The notes: generated by a model not told the origin, from the letters alone. DNA of 5,994 nucleotides from JAGPUQ01 sp947084925 (GCA_947084925.1 CAMTUJ010000011.1:1-5994), one strand, 5' to 3'. Shown: positions 1-5,539, counted from the stretch's first letter. Translations and numbers: made by a program.

Positions 1-105
1 GGCGAGGCGGTCTTCGTCATCCTCGAAAATCGGCTCCTGACGATCACCACGCGAAGTAACGTGATAAAGCGCTCCGGAAAACTCTATGCGAAGGGGTCTG
101 GCCAT
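1..105 (-). CDS. REP-associated tyrosine (Y1) transposase, N-terminal part, cut by window edge
   Basis: The minus strand from ATG at 103-105 reads MARPLRIEFSGALYHV followed by TSRGDRQEPIFEDDEDRLA, 35 codons without a stop to the window edge. This matches the conserved N-terminus of Y1/RAYT single-strand transposases (the 'YHVTSRG..R..IF.DD.DR' signature). These family members nick and join single-stranded DNA through one tyrosine and an HUH metal site and are associated with dispersal of REP-like palindromes. The catalytic HUH and Tyr motifs lie beyond the window, so intactness cannot be judged. No good Shine-Dalgarno sequence is visible in front of the ATG. An iterated repeat array begins about 28 bases upstream of the start, which fits the habit of these genes of sitting beside their repeats. 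Family assignment is firm; whether the gene works is unknown. Confidence 0.8.
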   Translation of the reverse strand, partial: MARPLRIEFSGALYHVTSRGDRQEPIFEDDEDRLA

Positions 106-132
106 GGCGGAAGCATATATCAATTGGTTGGG

Positions 133-243
133 ATGTTACCATGAAAGACTTGACCCCGATGTCTACCTGAAAGACTTGACCCCGATGTCTACCGATGTCT
201 TGTTTTGACCTCAATGTTTTTTGACCCCAATGTTTTCCAATGT
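133..243. repeat. Nested iterated repeat array behind the RAYT start
   Basis: Bases 142-167 and 168-193 are a perfect 26-bp tandem duplication, each containing TTGACCCCGATGTC. Two degenerate copies follow: TTGACCTCAATGTT at 205-218 and TTGACCCCAATGTT at 221-234. The core ATGT recurs seven times, starting at 133, 159, 185, 195, 214, 230 and 240, with steps of 26, 26, 10, 19, 16 and 10. The array is therefore built of nested short units and is not a simple tandem. It fills most of the gene-free stretch between the transposase and the methyltransferase. The repeats are seen directly. A role as a RAYT substrate or as decayed element ends is inference. Confidence 0.85.
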
Positions 244-315
244 TCTTCTCACATATTCATTCCAATTTGCCCAACCTGCCGACGACTTGAGCAAAAATGC
301 CCACTATCACGGTCC

Positions 316-1380
316 TTATTTCCTCAAGATCACCGCTCCCTCAATCAGCAGGTCTCTCTTGAAGTCTGACGAAAAGAACTCCTCGTAGTATTGAATCATC
401 TCCCAAGCCCACTGCGGCAACGCCTTTCGCTCTTTGCCGAGGCCTAAGCGTAGATTCACTTCAATCTGTTTGGCAAACTGCTGCTCGGGGGGATGCAGAG
501 GGTAGATCCGGCATTCGGAAAATCCCGCCTTCTCTGCCACCTCTTCGACATAGGATTTCGTGAACAGCCATTTATCGTCCATGTGCGCAAAGACCGGGGA
601 GGATTTCTCTCGCCCCTTGCGTACCGCATGATCGCAGGCTAGGGAGCGCAAAAACGCTTCCACTTCTGGAGCAAGCGGTTCCTGGTGGGTTTGCCGCAGA
701 ATCGCTTCATAGATCAGGCTCAGGATCGCATTGCCGTTTTCAAACGGCTCGAAGAAGATGGCAGAGCCGCCCGGCTTCAAAATCCGCGCACACCCGTGAA
801 GGGTGCGGTCTGGAGAGAGCAGATGGTGCAGGACTGCTGCGCCGACTACCAAGTCGAAGGACTCAGGAGCAAAGTCGAGTTCCTCGGCGTTGAGTTGCAG
901 GAGGGCGCAGCGCTGCTCCAACTCCTGCTCTCTGAGCGTCTGCTTCAGGAGCACTAACAACTCAAGACTCAGGTCACTGGCAATCACCAAGGAGTTGGAA
1001 CAGAGGTGCAGGAGCGGAAAGATAGAGTTACCTGCACCAGAGCCGATGTCCAAAATCGCGCGCCCTGCGAGCTCCTGCCCCTTCCAGCCAATCCTGGCAA
1101 AGGCGTCAGAGAGGAGCCGGGTAAAGTACTCGATAGCTGTATACTTCTCAGCATAGGTCTGCGCGTGCTCGCGGAACTGCGCGTGAATGTAGCGCTGGAT
1201 GCTCGCCTCCTCATACAGCGGCGAGAAGATGCCTCGTAGCTGCTCCCCTCCAATGGCACCAAGATCCACCAAAGGTCGCTGATACCATTGTTGCCAGGGT
1301 GTGTGGGAGCAAACCCGTTGGAGAGAGAAGGATGGCCAGAGCCAATCAATGATCCGACGACTTGTTCTTCTTCGCGTCAC
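316..1380 (-). CDS. Class I SAM-dependent methyltransferase, substrate unknown
   Basis: A 354-residue protein with a Rossmann-type methyltransferase core at about residues 105-212. Motif I is ILDIGSGAGNS (109-119), the acidic end of strand beta2 is ASD (134-136), an acidic NAEELDF stretch spans 164-170, motif IV is FDLVVGAAVLHHL (175-187), and the post-motif ILKPGGSAIFFEPF spans 200-213. This is the layout of the Methyltransf_11/25 families, which transfer methyl from S-adenosylmethionine. The roughly 100-residue N-terminal and 140-residue C-terminal flanks, the latter rich in Trp, Tyr and Phe, probably shape the acceptor site; I cannot name the substrate. No signal peptide or clear membrane segment is seen. 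The start is GTG at 1378-1380 with an AGG 9 nt upstream; the next in-frame Met is residue 267, so this start or a nearby non-ATG codon is required. The gene stands alone, with moderate GC unlike the protease operon to its right, suggesting separate acquisition. Confidence 0.88.
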   Translation of the reverse strand: MTRRRTSRRIIDWLWPSFSLQRVCSHTPWQQWYQRPLVDLGAIGGEQLRGIFSPLYEEASIQRYIHAQFREHAQTYAEKYTAIEYFTRLLSDAFARIGWKGQELAGRAILDIGSGAGNSIFPLLHLCSNSLVIASDLSLELLVLLKQTLREQELEQRCALLQLNAEELDFAPESFDLVVGAAVLHHLLSPDRTLHGCARILKPGGSAIFFEPFENGNAILSLIYEAILRQTHQEPLAPEVEAFLRSLACDHAVRKGREKSSPVFAHMDDKWLFTKSYVEEVAEKAGFSECRIYPLHPPEQQFAKQIEVNLRLGLGKERKALPQWAWEMIQYYEEFFSSDFKRDLLIEGAVILRK

Positions 1381-1505
1381 GCTGTTATACCTGCTCGCGA
1401 AAATTTCATATTCACGGTTTCATACACTCAGCCCACATGCGGTTTAATCCACTCGAAATTCAAAAGAGCCACTATAATTAAACACCCCCAAAGGCGTCTT
1501 TTATT

Positions 1506-1520
1506 GCACCTCGTGGGTGC
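1506..1520. repeat. Small hairpin GCACC-TCGTG-GGTGC in the gene-free stretch before the integrase fragment
   Basis: A perfect 5-bp stem (1506-1510 with 1516-1520) with a 5-nt loop, continuing into CTGACA. The surrounding stretch 1381-1561 is AT-richer than its neighbours and holds no gene I can support. The wording GGTGCCTGACA recalls short repeats found near Y1 transposases; that is a memory-based resemblance and not proven. Confidence 0.3.
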
Positions 1521-1561
1521 CTGACATTTCCTGGGTCGAGATTACACAAGGGCTTACCGCC

Positions 1562-1759
1562 ATGTCAAACGTTGCAACACACCCGAACGCGCCAAAGCTC
1601 CTCGACGAGGTGCGCGCCCGCATCCGGCGGCTGAATTACAGCATCCGCACTGAGGATATCTACGTCGATTGGGTGCGGCGGTTTGTCTTGTTTCACGACG
1701 AGCGCCACCCGCGTGACATGGGCGCGAGCGAGATCGAGGCATTTCTGACGCACCTCGCT
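1562..1759 (+). pseudogene. Integron-type tyrosine recombinase, N-terminal fragment
   Basis: The 66 codons from ATG 1562 match the N-terminal SAM-like, core-binding domain of integron integrases and related phage-type integrases. Typical wording is visible: KLLDEVRARIRRLNYSIRTE (residues 12-31), YVDWVRRFVLFH (34-45), RHPRDMGASEIEAFLTHLA (48-66). An AAGGG at 1548-1552 lies 9 nt before the ATG. After residue 66 similarity stops: the expected continuation into the rest of the domain and the catalytic domain (R..K..HxxR..Y) is absent. The frame runs on to a TAA at 1871-1873 only as antisense of higA, giving a meaningless 104-residue product. The intact family is about 320 residues, so this is a remnant without recombinase activity. 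No integrase C-terminus appears on the far side of higBA. Family call confident; integron rather than other integrase is likely but not certain. Confidence 0.8.
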
Positions 1760-1800
1760 TATACCGATGAGCGCAGCGCACAGTGTTTGATTTTCCACCC

Positions 1801-2100
1801 CTACGCCGCATGCGGTGTAACTTCCTTTTCCAACCGTTGCGCGAGTTCCACTTCCGCGCACAAAAGATCGTAACGGGATTGAAGGTTGAGCCAGAACTGT
1901 GCCTCCATGTCGAAGTACCGGCCGAGACGCAACGCCGTGTCGGCCGTGACAGAACGCTTGCCTTGGGTAATTTCACTGATACGCCGTTGCGGGACGCTGA
2001 TGTCCTTTGCCAGCCGGTACTGCGATATGCCCAGAGGACGCAAAAACTCCTCCAGCAGGATCTCACCGGGATGGATCGGATCGAAATCTCTCTTGCTCAT
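1801..2100 (-). CDS. higA: HigA-type antitoxin, XRE-family HTH regulator
   Basis: A 99-residue protein starting MSKRDFDPIHPGEILLEEFL, the hallmark N-terminus of the HigA/VapI (TIGR02607) antitoxins. The helix-turn-helix spans about residues 23-62: GISQYRLAKDISVPQRRISE, then GKRSVTADTALRLGRYF. The C-terminal MEAQFWLNLQSRYDL (65-79) is the conserved family tail. It should bind and neutralise HigB and, with or without HigB, repress the operon promoter through the HTH. The ATG at 2098-2100 follows the higB stop by 9 nt, with an AGAGGT ribosome binding site overlapping that stop, so translation is probably coupled. Toxin first, antitoxin second is the characteristic hig order. No deletion or frameshift is seen and length is normal for the family. 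Confidence 0.93.
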   Translation of the reverse strand: MSKRDFDPIHPGEILLEEFLRPLGISQYRLAKDISVPQRRISEITQGKRSVTADTALRLGRYFDMEAQFWLNLQSRYDLLCAEVELAQRLEKEVTPHAA

Positions 2101-2105
2101 GACTG

Positions 2106-2111
2106 ACCTCT
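2106..2111 (-). promoter_or_regulatory. Ribosome binding site of higA inside the higB stop region
   Basis: The minus strand reads AGAGGT ending 5 nt before the ATG, and it overlaps the TAG stop of higB (2110-2112). The overlap suggests that ribosomes finishing the toxin re-initiate on the antitoxin, keeping antitoxin supply tied to toxin translation. Confidence 0.7.
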
Positions 2112-2391
2112 AATGATGATCGGCGATCTCCACCTCATGGGCATTACCATCCTTCCGGATAAAGCAAATGCGCCATTGATCGTTGATTCGCATGCTGTGT
2201 TGCCCCGCCCTGTCACCCTGTAGCTTTTCAAGATGGTTGGAGGGAGGGATTCGCAGCGATCTCAGCTCATTTGCCGCCGCCAGCATCTCCAGCTTCCTGG
2301 CCGCAAGGCGTTGAATGTCTCGGGGAATCCGCCTGGAATAGCGTCCCTGATGGACCTTCTCGGTTTCCTTGCTCTTGAAGGATTTGATCAC
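2110..2391 (-). CDS. higB: HigB-type toxin, RelE/ParE superfamily mRNA interferase
   Basis: A 93-residue basic protein beginning MIKSFKSKETEKVHQGRYSR, the typical HigB opening. The conserved second half holds the active-site region: SNHLEKLQGDRAGQHSMRIN (51-70), then DQWRICFIRK (71-80) and the C-terminal DHH (91-93), corresponding to the D-Y-H end of characterised HigB proteins. By family knowledge it cleaves mRNA on the translating ribosome and is held inactive by HigA. The start is GTG at 2389-2391; it gives the family's canonical N-terminus, and the next Met is residue 36. No Shine-Dalgarno sequence precedes it, and the predicted transcription start falls almost on the GTG, so it may be translated leaderless. 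Length and key residues look intact, so the toxin is probably active. Confidence 0.92.
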   Translation of the reverse strand: MIKSFKSKETEKVHQGRYSRRIPRDIQRLAARKLEMLAAANELRSLRIPPSNHLEKLQGDRAGQHSMRINDQWRICFIRKDGNAHEVEIADHH

Positions 2392-2398
2392 AGTGCAA

Positions 2399-2428
2399 AT
2401 TACTACCGCTTGGCGTTAGTATTGTCAA
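2399..2428 (-). promoter_or_regulatory. Sigma70-type promoter of higBA
   Basis: On the minus strand a perfect -35 TTGACA lies at 2428-2423. The best -10 is AGTAAT at 2404-2399 (spacer 18; 4 of 6 to consensus), or TAGTAA at 2405-2400 (spacer 17; 3 of 6). Either puts the transcription start at about 2390-2394, next to the GTG of higB. A strong -35 with a weak -10 suits a repressible toxin-antitoxin promoter. Confidence 0.6.
2402..2420. promoter_or_regulatory. Imperfect 8-3-8 inverted repeat, candidate HigA operator
   Basis: Plus strand ACTACCGC (2402-2409), TTG, GCGTTAGT (2413-2420): the arms are complementary at 7 of 8 positions. The repeat sits in the spacer and overlaps the -10 of the higBA promoter, where a bound HTH dimer would block RNA polymerase. 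HigA proteins are known to autoregulate through such palindromes. The repeat is seen directly; the operator role is inferred. Confidence 0.55.
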
Positions 2429-2463
2429 GCGCCGCTATTTGGCCAGGCGTGTTCCAATCGAAC

Positions 2464-2488
2464 GCGGGCTGACCACAGTCCCGCTTTT
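2464..2488 (+). terminator. Terminator-like stem-loop between higB and ftsH
   Basis: GCGGG-CTG, loop ACCA, CAG-(bulged T)-CCCGC, then TTTT at 2485-2488: an 8-bp stem with one bulge and a U-tract when read on the plus strand. No plus-strand gene ends here. On the minus strand the same stem lies directly after the ftsH stop but is followed only by GTT. It may end ftsH transcription weakly, or it may block antisense transcription into ftsH. Confidence 0.45.
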
Positions 2489-4317
2489 CACCCCGCCTCA
2501 TGCCGAAGTTCTTTCGTAAGCTCCTTCAACGCCATTTCATCCAGCGTCTCCCGCACCAGCAATTCCCGCGCGCCCCGTTCGAGAATCTCCCGGTTGCCGC
2601 CGAGGATGGCTTCGGCGCGGTGGAAGGCGGTCATCACGATATCGCGCACCGCGGCGTCGATGCGGCCCTGGGTCGCTTCGCTGATCTGGCAGCCGCCGGG
2701 CGGGGGGCCCATGGGGGTATCCAGAAAGCGCTGGGGCTGGGCGTCGTAGACGACGAAGCCCAGTGCTTCGTCCATGCCGTAGCGGGTGATCATGTCGTGG
2801 GCGATGTCGGTGGCCTTGGCGAGATCGTCGGCGGCGCCGGTGGAAAGCTCGCCATAGACCAGATGTTCCGCCGCGCGCCCGCCCATGAGCACCGCGATCT
2901 TGTGTTCCAGTTCGGCGCGGCTCATCAGGTAGCGGTCTTCGGTGGGGCGCTGGATGGTGTAGCCGAGCGCGCCGATGCCACGCGGAATGATCGACACCTT
3001 GTGCACCGGATCGGTGCCGGGCAGCGACAGCGCCACCAGTGCGTGGCCCATTTCGTGGTGGGCGATGACGTCGCGCTCGCGCGGGTTGAGCACGCGACTT
3101 TTCTTTTCGAGCCCGGCGACGATGCGTTCGATGGCGGTGGTGAAGTCCGCCAGTCCGATGTCGGTGCCGCCGCGGCGGGTGGCGGCCAGCGCCGCTTCGT
3201 TCACCAGGTTGGCGAGATCGGCGCCGGAGAATCCCGTGGTGAGTGCGGCGACCTGTTCCAGATCCAGGTCGGGCGCCAGCGTCACCTTGCGCACATGCAC
3301 CCGCAGGATCTGCACCCGCCCGGCCTTGTCGGGGCGGTCCACCAGCACCTGGCGGTCGAATCGGCCGGCGCGCAACAGGGCCGGGTCGAGGATTTCCGGG
3401 CGGTTGGTGGCGGCGAGCAGCACCAGACCCGAGCCGCTGTCGAAGCCGTCGAGTTCCGCCAATAGCTGGTTCAGGGTCTGCTCGCGTTCGTCGTGGCCGC
3501 CGATGCCGGGAAAGGCGCCGCGGGCGCGGCCCAGGGCGTCCAGCTCGTCGATGAAGATGATGGCGGGGGCGCGCTGCCGCGCCTGCTCGAACAGGTCGCG
3601 CACCCGCGCGGCACCGACGCCCACGAACATTTCGACGAACTCGGAGCCGGAGATGGAAAAGAAGGGCACCCCGGCCTCGCCGGCGACGGCGCGCGCCAGC
3701 AGCGTCTTGCCGGTGCCGGGCGGTCCCACCAGCAGCACGCCCTTGGGAATGCGCGCGCCCAGGCGGCCGTAGTCGCCGGGCGTTTTCAGAAAGCCCACGA
3801 CTTCCTGGAGTTCGCCCTTGGCCTCGTCCACGCCGGCGACATCGGCGAAGGTGACGCCGGTGTCCTTTTCCACATAGATCTTGGCGCGACTCTTGCCGAC
3901 GCTCATGAAGCCGCCCATGCCCTGCTGGCGTTCGGCGAGGCGGCGGAACACAAACAGCCAGACCGCGATGATGATCAGCATGGGCACGATCCAGGACATC
4001 AGATCGCGCAGGAAGGTGCTCTCGATCACCCGGGAGTAGGGCACCTTGAAGCGGTCGAGGCGCGCGACGAGGTCGGGCTCCACACGGGTGGCGACCAGCG
4101 CCTTTTTGCCGTTGCTGTCGGGCGCCGCCAAACGCCCGGTGAGGGTGCGATCGGCGATGGTGACTTCGACGATGCGGCCGTCGGCCAGCGCCTGCTCGAA
4201 TTCGCTATAGGGCACCAGCTCCAGTTGCTGGCGCTGCTGCCACCAGCTTTGCAGCAGCAGCAGCGCCATCAGCGCCAACAGCCAGTAGGTGGTATGCCAG
4301 CGAGCCTGGGGTTCCAT
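2488..4317 (-). CDS. ftsH: FtsH-type membrane AAA+ zinc metalloprotease, accessory paralogue
   Basis: A 609-residue, apparently complete FtsH. Membrane segments lie at about residues 9-24 and 106-125, with a small periplasmic domain between. The AAA+ module shows Walker A GPPGTGKT (198-205), pore loop MFVGVG (230-235), Walker B IIFIDELDA (253-261), and the second region of homology TNRPEILDPALLRAGRFDR (304-322) with arginine fingers R316 and R319. The M41 protease domain has zinc motif HEMGH (421-425, Met where HEAGH is usual) and likely third ligand D498 in STGAADDLAKA. It forms a hexamer that extracts and degrades membrane and misfolded cytosolic proteins using ATP. It is shorter than E. 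coli FtsH (644 aa), mostly at the C-terminus, and is not beside rlmE or folP, so I read it as an extra copy. ATG at 4315-4317 lies 13 nt after the htrA stop; the GAGG at 4329-4332 overlaps that stop. Confidence 0.95.
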   Translation of the reverse strand: MEPQARWHTTYWLLALMALLLLQSWWQQRQQLELVPYSEFEQALADGRIVEVTIADRTLTGRLAAPDSNGKKALVATRVEPDLVARLDRFKVPYSRVIESTFLRDLMSWIVPMLIIIAVWLFVFRRLAERQQGMGGFMSVGKSRAKIYVEKDTGVTFADVAGVDEAKGELQEVVGFLKTPGDYGRLGARIPKGVLLVGPPGTGKTLLARAVAGEAGVPFFSISGSEFVEMFVGVGAARVRDLFEQARQRAPAIIFIDELDALGRARGAFPGIGGHDEREQTLNQLLAELDGFDSGSGLVLLAATNRPEILDPALLRAGRFDRQVLVDRPDKAGRVQILRVHVRKVTLAPDLDLEQVAALTTGFSGADLANLVNEAALAATRRGGTDIGLADFTTAIERIVAGLEKKSRVLNPRERDVIAHHEMGHALVALSLPGTDPVHKVSIIPRGIGALGYTIQRPTEDRYLMSRAELEHKIAVLMGGRAAEHLVYGELSTGAADDLAKATDIAHDMITRYGMDEALGFVVYDAQPQRFLDTPMGPPPGGCQISEATQGRIDAAVRDIVMTAFHRAEAILGGNREILERGARELLVRETLDEMALKELTKELRHEAG

Positions 4318-4328
4318 CGCGTCTCTAT

Positions 4329-4332
4329 CCTC
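4329..4332 (-). promoter_or_regulatory. Shine-Dalgarno of ftsH overlapping the htrA stop
   Basis: The minus strand reads TGAGG, where TGA (4333-4331) is the htrA stop and GAGG is the only good ribosome binding site for ftsH, 11 nt before its ATG. The slightly long spacing and the overlap suggest ftsH translation depends on ribosomes arriving from htrA. Confidence 0.55.
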
Positions 4333-5452
4333 AGTTACCGGCCTGGAGCGTCACCGGAATATCGATCTTCCTGCCGCCGCGGACCAGGGTGATGATCACG
4401 GGGGTGCCCACCGCCAGATCGTCGAGGCGGCCAAGCAGTTCGGCGACCGATGTTACCGGTTTGCCCGCTACCGCCACGATGATATCGCCGGGGGCGACGC
4501 TGCCATCCGCGCTCACGGTTGCAGCCTTGAGGCCGGCGGCCGCAGCGCCGCTGCCTTGGGCCACCGACAGGATGATCACGCCACGCACGCCGAAAGCGTG
4601 CTGCAGGCGCCGGTTCCAGTCCTCGTCGATCCCGATACCCAGGGTCGGGCGCTGGTAGCGGCCGGTGGCGATCAGTTGCGGCACCACCCGGTTCAGCGTA
4701 TCCACGGGCACCGCGAAGCCGATGCCGGCGCTGGCGCCGCTGGGGCTGTAAATGGCGGTGTTGACGCCGATCAGGCGTCCGGCGGAATCCAGCAGCGGAC
4801 CGCCGGAATTGCCCGGGTTGATGGCGGCATCGGTCTGGATCAGGTGCTGCACCAGGCTGTCGCCCTCGCCGGGCAGCGAGCGGTCGAGCGCCGAGACGAT
4901 GCCGGTGGTCAGGGTCCAGTCGAGCCCGAAGGGATTGCCGATGGCGAATACCTTCTGGCCCACTTTCAGATCGCCGCTGGTGCCGATGGGCAGCGCCGGT
5001 GGCCGGCTGCTATCGAGCTTGATGCGCAGCACGGCGATATCGTGGGACGGGCTGGCTCCCACCAGGGTGGCGCGGTGATCGCTGCCGTCGGCGAGCCGCA
5101 CCCAGGCTTCGGAGGCGCCGCTGATCACATGGAAGTTGGTCACGACATGGCCGGCGTCGTCCCAGATGAAACCCGAGCCGGTGCCGCGCGGCACCGAGAA
5201 CACATTGCGGGTCCAGAAATCCTGCACCTGTTCCCGGGTGGTGATATAGGTCACGGACTCGCGCGCCCGTTCGAACAGGGCGATGGTGCTGGTCTCGTCG
5301 GCGGCAAGTTCGCTACGCGGGGTGACGGCGCGGGGCGTCGCGACGGCACTCTGTCCGCGCGGGACGTCGCCGAGAAATCCGGCGCCGATCAGGAGCATGG
5401 CAGCCAGTGCCGGCCAGATGAAAAGGCGCCGGGGAGTGCGCGGTACAGGCAT
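4331..5452 (-). CDS. htrA: Membrane-anchored HtrA/DegS-like serine protease with one PDZ domain
   Basis: A 373-residue protein. Residues 10-28 form a hydrophobic N-terminal segment after a basic start, either an uncleaved anchor or a signal peptide. The trypsin-like domain carries the full triad: H108 in TNFHV, D138 in HDIAVL, S216 in NPGNSGGPL, with the supporting FAIGNPFGLDWTLTTGIVS at 169-187. One PDZ domain follows at about 266-370 (LGIGID, GVIILSV, GDIIVAVAGKPV). One PDZ, an anchor and no long Q-linker match DegS/HtrA of about 355 residues more than two-PDZ DegP. It would cleave misfolded or signal proteins on the periplasmic face. ATG at 5450-5452 has a GGAG 9 nt upstream. It is first in an operon with ftsH (13-nt gap), forming a periplasm-plus-membrane proteolysis pair. 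All catalytic residues are present. The choice between a DegS-like signalling role and general degradation is open. Confidence 0.94.
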   Translation of the reverse strand: MPVPRTPRRLFIWPALAAMLLIGAGFLGDVPRGQSAVATPRAVTPRSELAADETSTIALFERARESVTYITTREQVQDFWTRNVFSVPRGTGSGFIWDDAGHVVTNFHVISGASEAWVRLADGSDHRATLVGASPSHDIAVLRIKLDSSRPPALPIGTSGDLKVGQKVFAIGNPFGLDWTLTTGIVSALDRSLPGEGDSLVQHLIQTDAAINPGNSGGPLLDSAGRLIGVNTAIYSPSGASAGIGFAVPVDTLNRVVPQLIATGRYQRPTLGIGIDEDWNRRLQHAFGVRGVIILSVAQGSGAAAAGLKAATVSADGSVAPGDIIVAVAGKPVTSVAELLGRLDDLAVGTPVIITLVRGGRKIDIPVTLQAGN

Positions 5453-5461
5453 CTTCAGAAA

Positions 5462-5465
5462 CTCC
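5462..5465 (-). promoter_or_regulatory. Shine-Dalgarno of htrA
   Basis: GGAG on the minus strand, 9 nt before the ATG at 5452. It is the only purine-rich candidate and supports this start over a later one. Confidence 0.6.
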
Positions 5466-5479
5466 GTCGGATGGAAACC

Positions 5480-5505
5480 GCCTCAGGCCGAGGCCCGCAA
5501 GGGCC
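5480..5505 (-). promoter_or_regulatory. Two overlapping hairpins in the presumed htrA leader
   Basis: Reading the minus strand 5' to 3': GGCCC-TTGC-GGGCC (5505-5492), then GCCTC-GGCCT-GAGGC (5494-5480). Each is a perfect 5-bp stem, and they share bases 5492-5494, so both cannot form fully at once. They lie 15 to 40 bases before the htrA ribosome binding site. In GC-rich DNA such stems can arise by chance, so a regulatory role is only a possibility. Confidence 0.3.
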
Positions 5506-5536
5506 ATCGTACCCGCAGCGAACGGTTGGCCGCCAA
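5506..5536 (-). promoter_or_regulatory. Weak candidate promoter of htrA-ftsH with a perfect inverted repeat at its -35
   Basis: The minus strand has TACGAT (5511-5506; 5 of 6 to the -10 consensus) and TTGGCG (5536-5531; 4 of 6 to -35), with a long 19-nt spacer. A perfect 6-1-6 inverted repeat, GTTGGC-C-GCCAAC (5525-5537), covers the -35 and could be an operator. No convincing sigma32 or sigmaE site was recognised. Co-transcription from the HTH gene upstream is equally possible. Confidence 0.25.
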
Positions 5537-5539
5537 CAC

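Noticed and set aside
269..275. GCCCAAC as an integron attC core site behind the methyltransferase
   Set aside because: No matching partner core or folded attC arms could be found at a suitable distance.
1381..1440. Minus-strand TTAAAC and TATGAA as a methyltransferase promoter
   Set aside because: Only 3 of 6 and 4 of 6 matches to consensus; not distinguishable from background.
1441..1480. TATAAT at 1473-1478 as a plus-strand promoter for the integrase fragment
   Set aside because: A perfect -10 but no acceptable -35 at 16-18 nt spacing; the region is AT-rich, so chance is likely.
1554..2066. Minus-strand open frame of 170 codons across the integrase fragment and higA
   Set aside because: It is out of frame with both recognised genes, Arg/Ser-rich, and matches no family.
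2233..2472. Plus-strand open frame opposite higB
   Set aside because: Lies antisense to a well-supported HigB and has no recognisable features.
2500..4392. Long open frames on the plus strand opposite ftsH (about 320, 265 and 300 codons)
   Set aside because: They mirror the GC-rich codon use of ftsH, have low-complexity His/Gly/Ala/Arg-rich products and resemble no family; the minus-strand frame has complete FtsH motifs.
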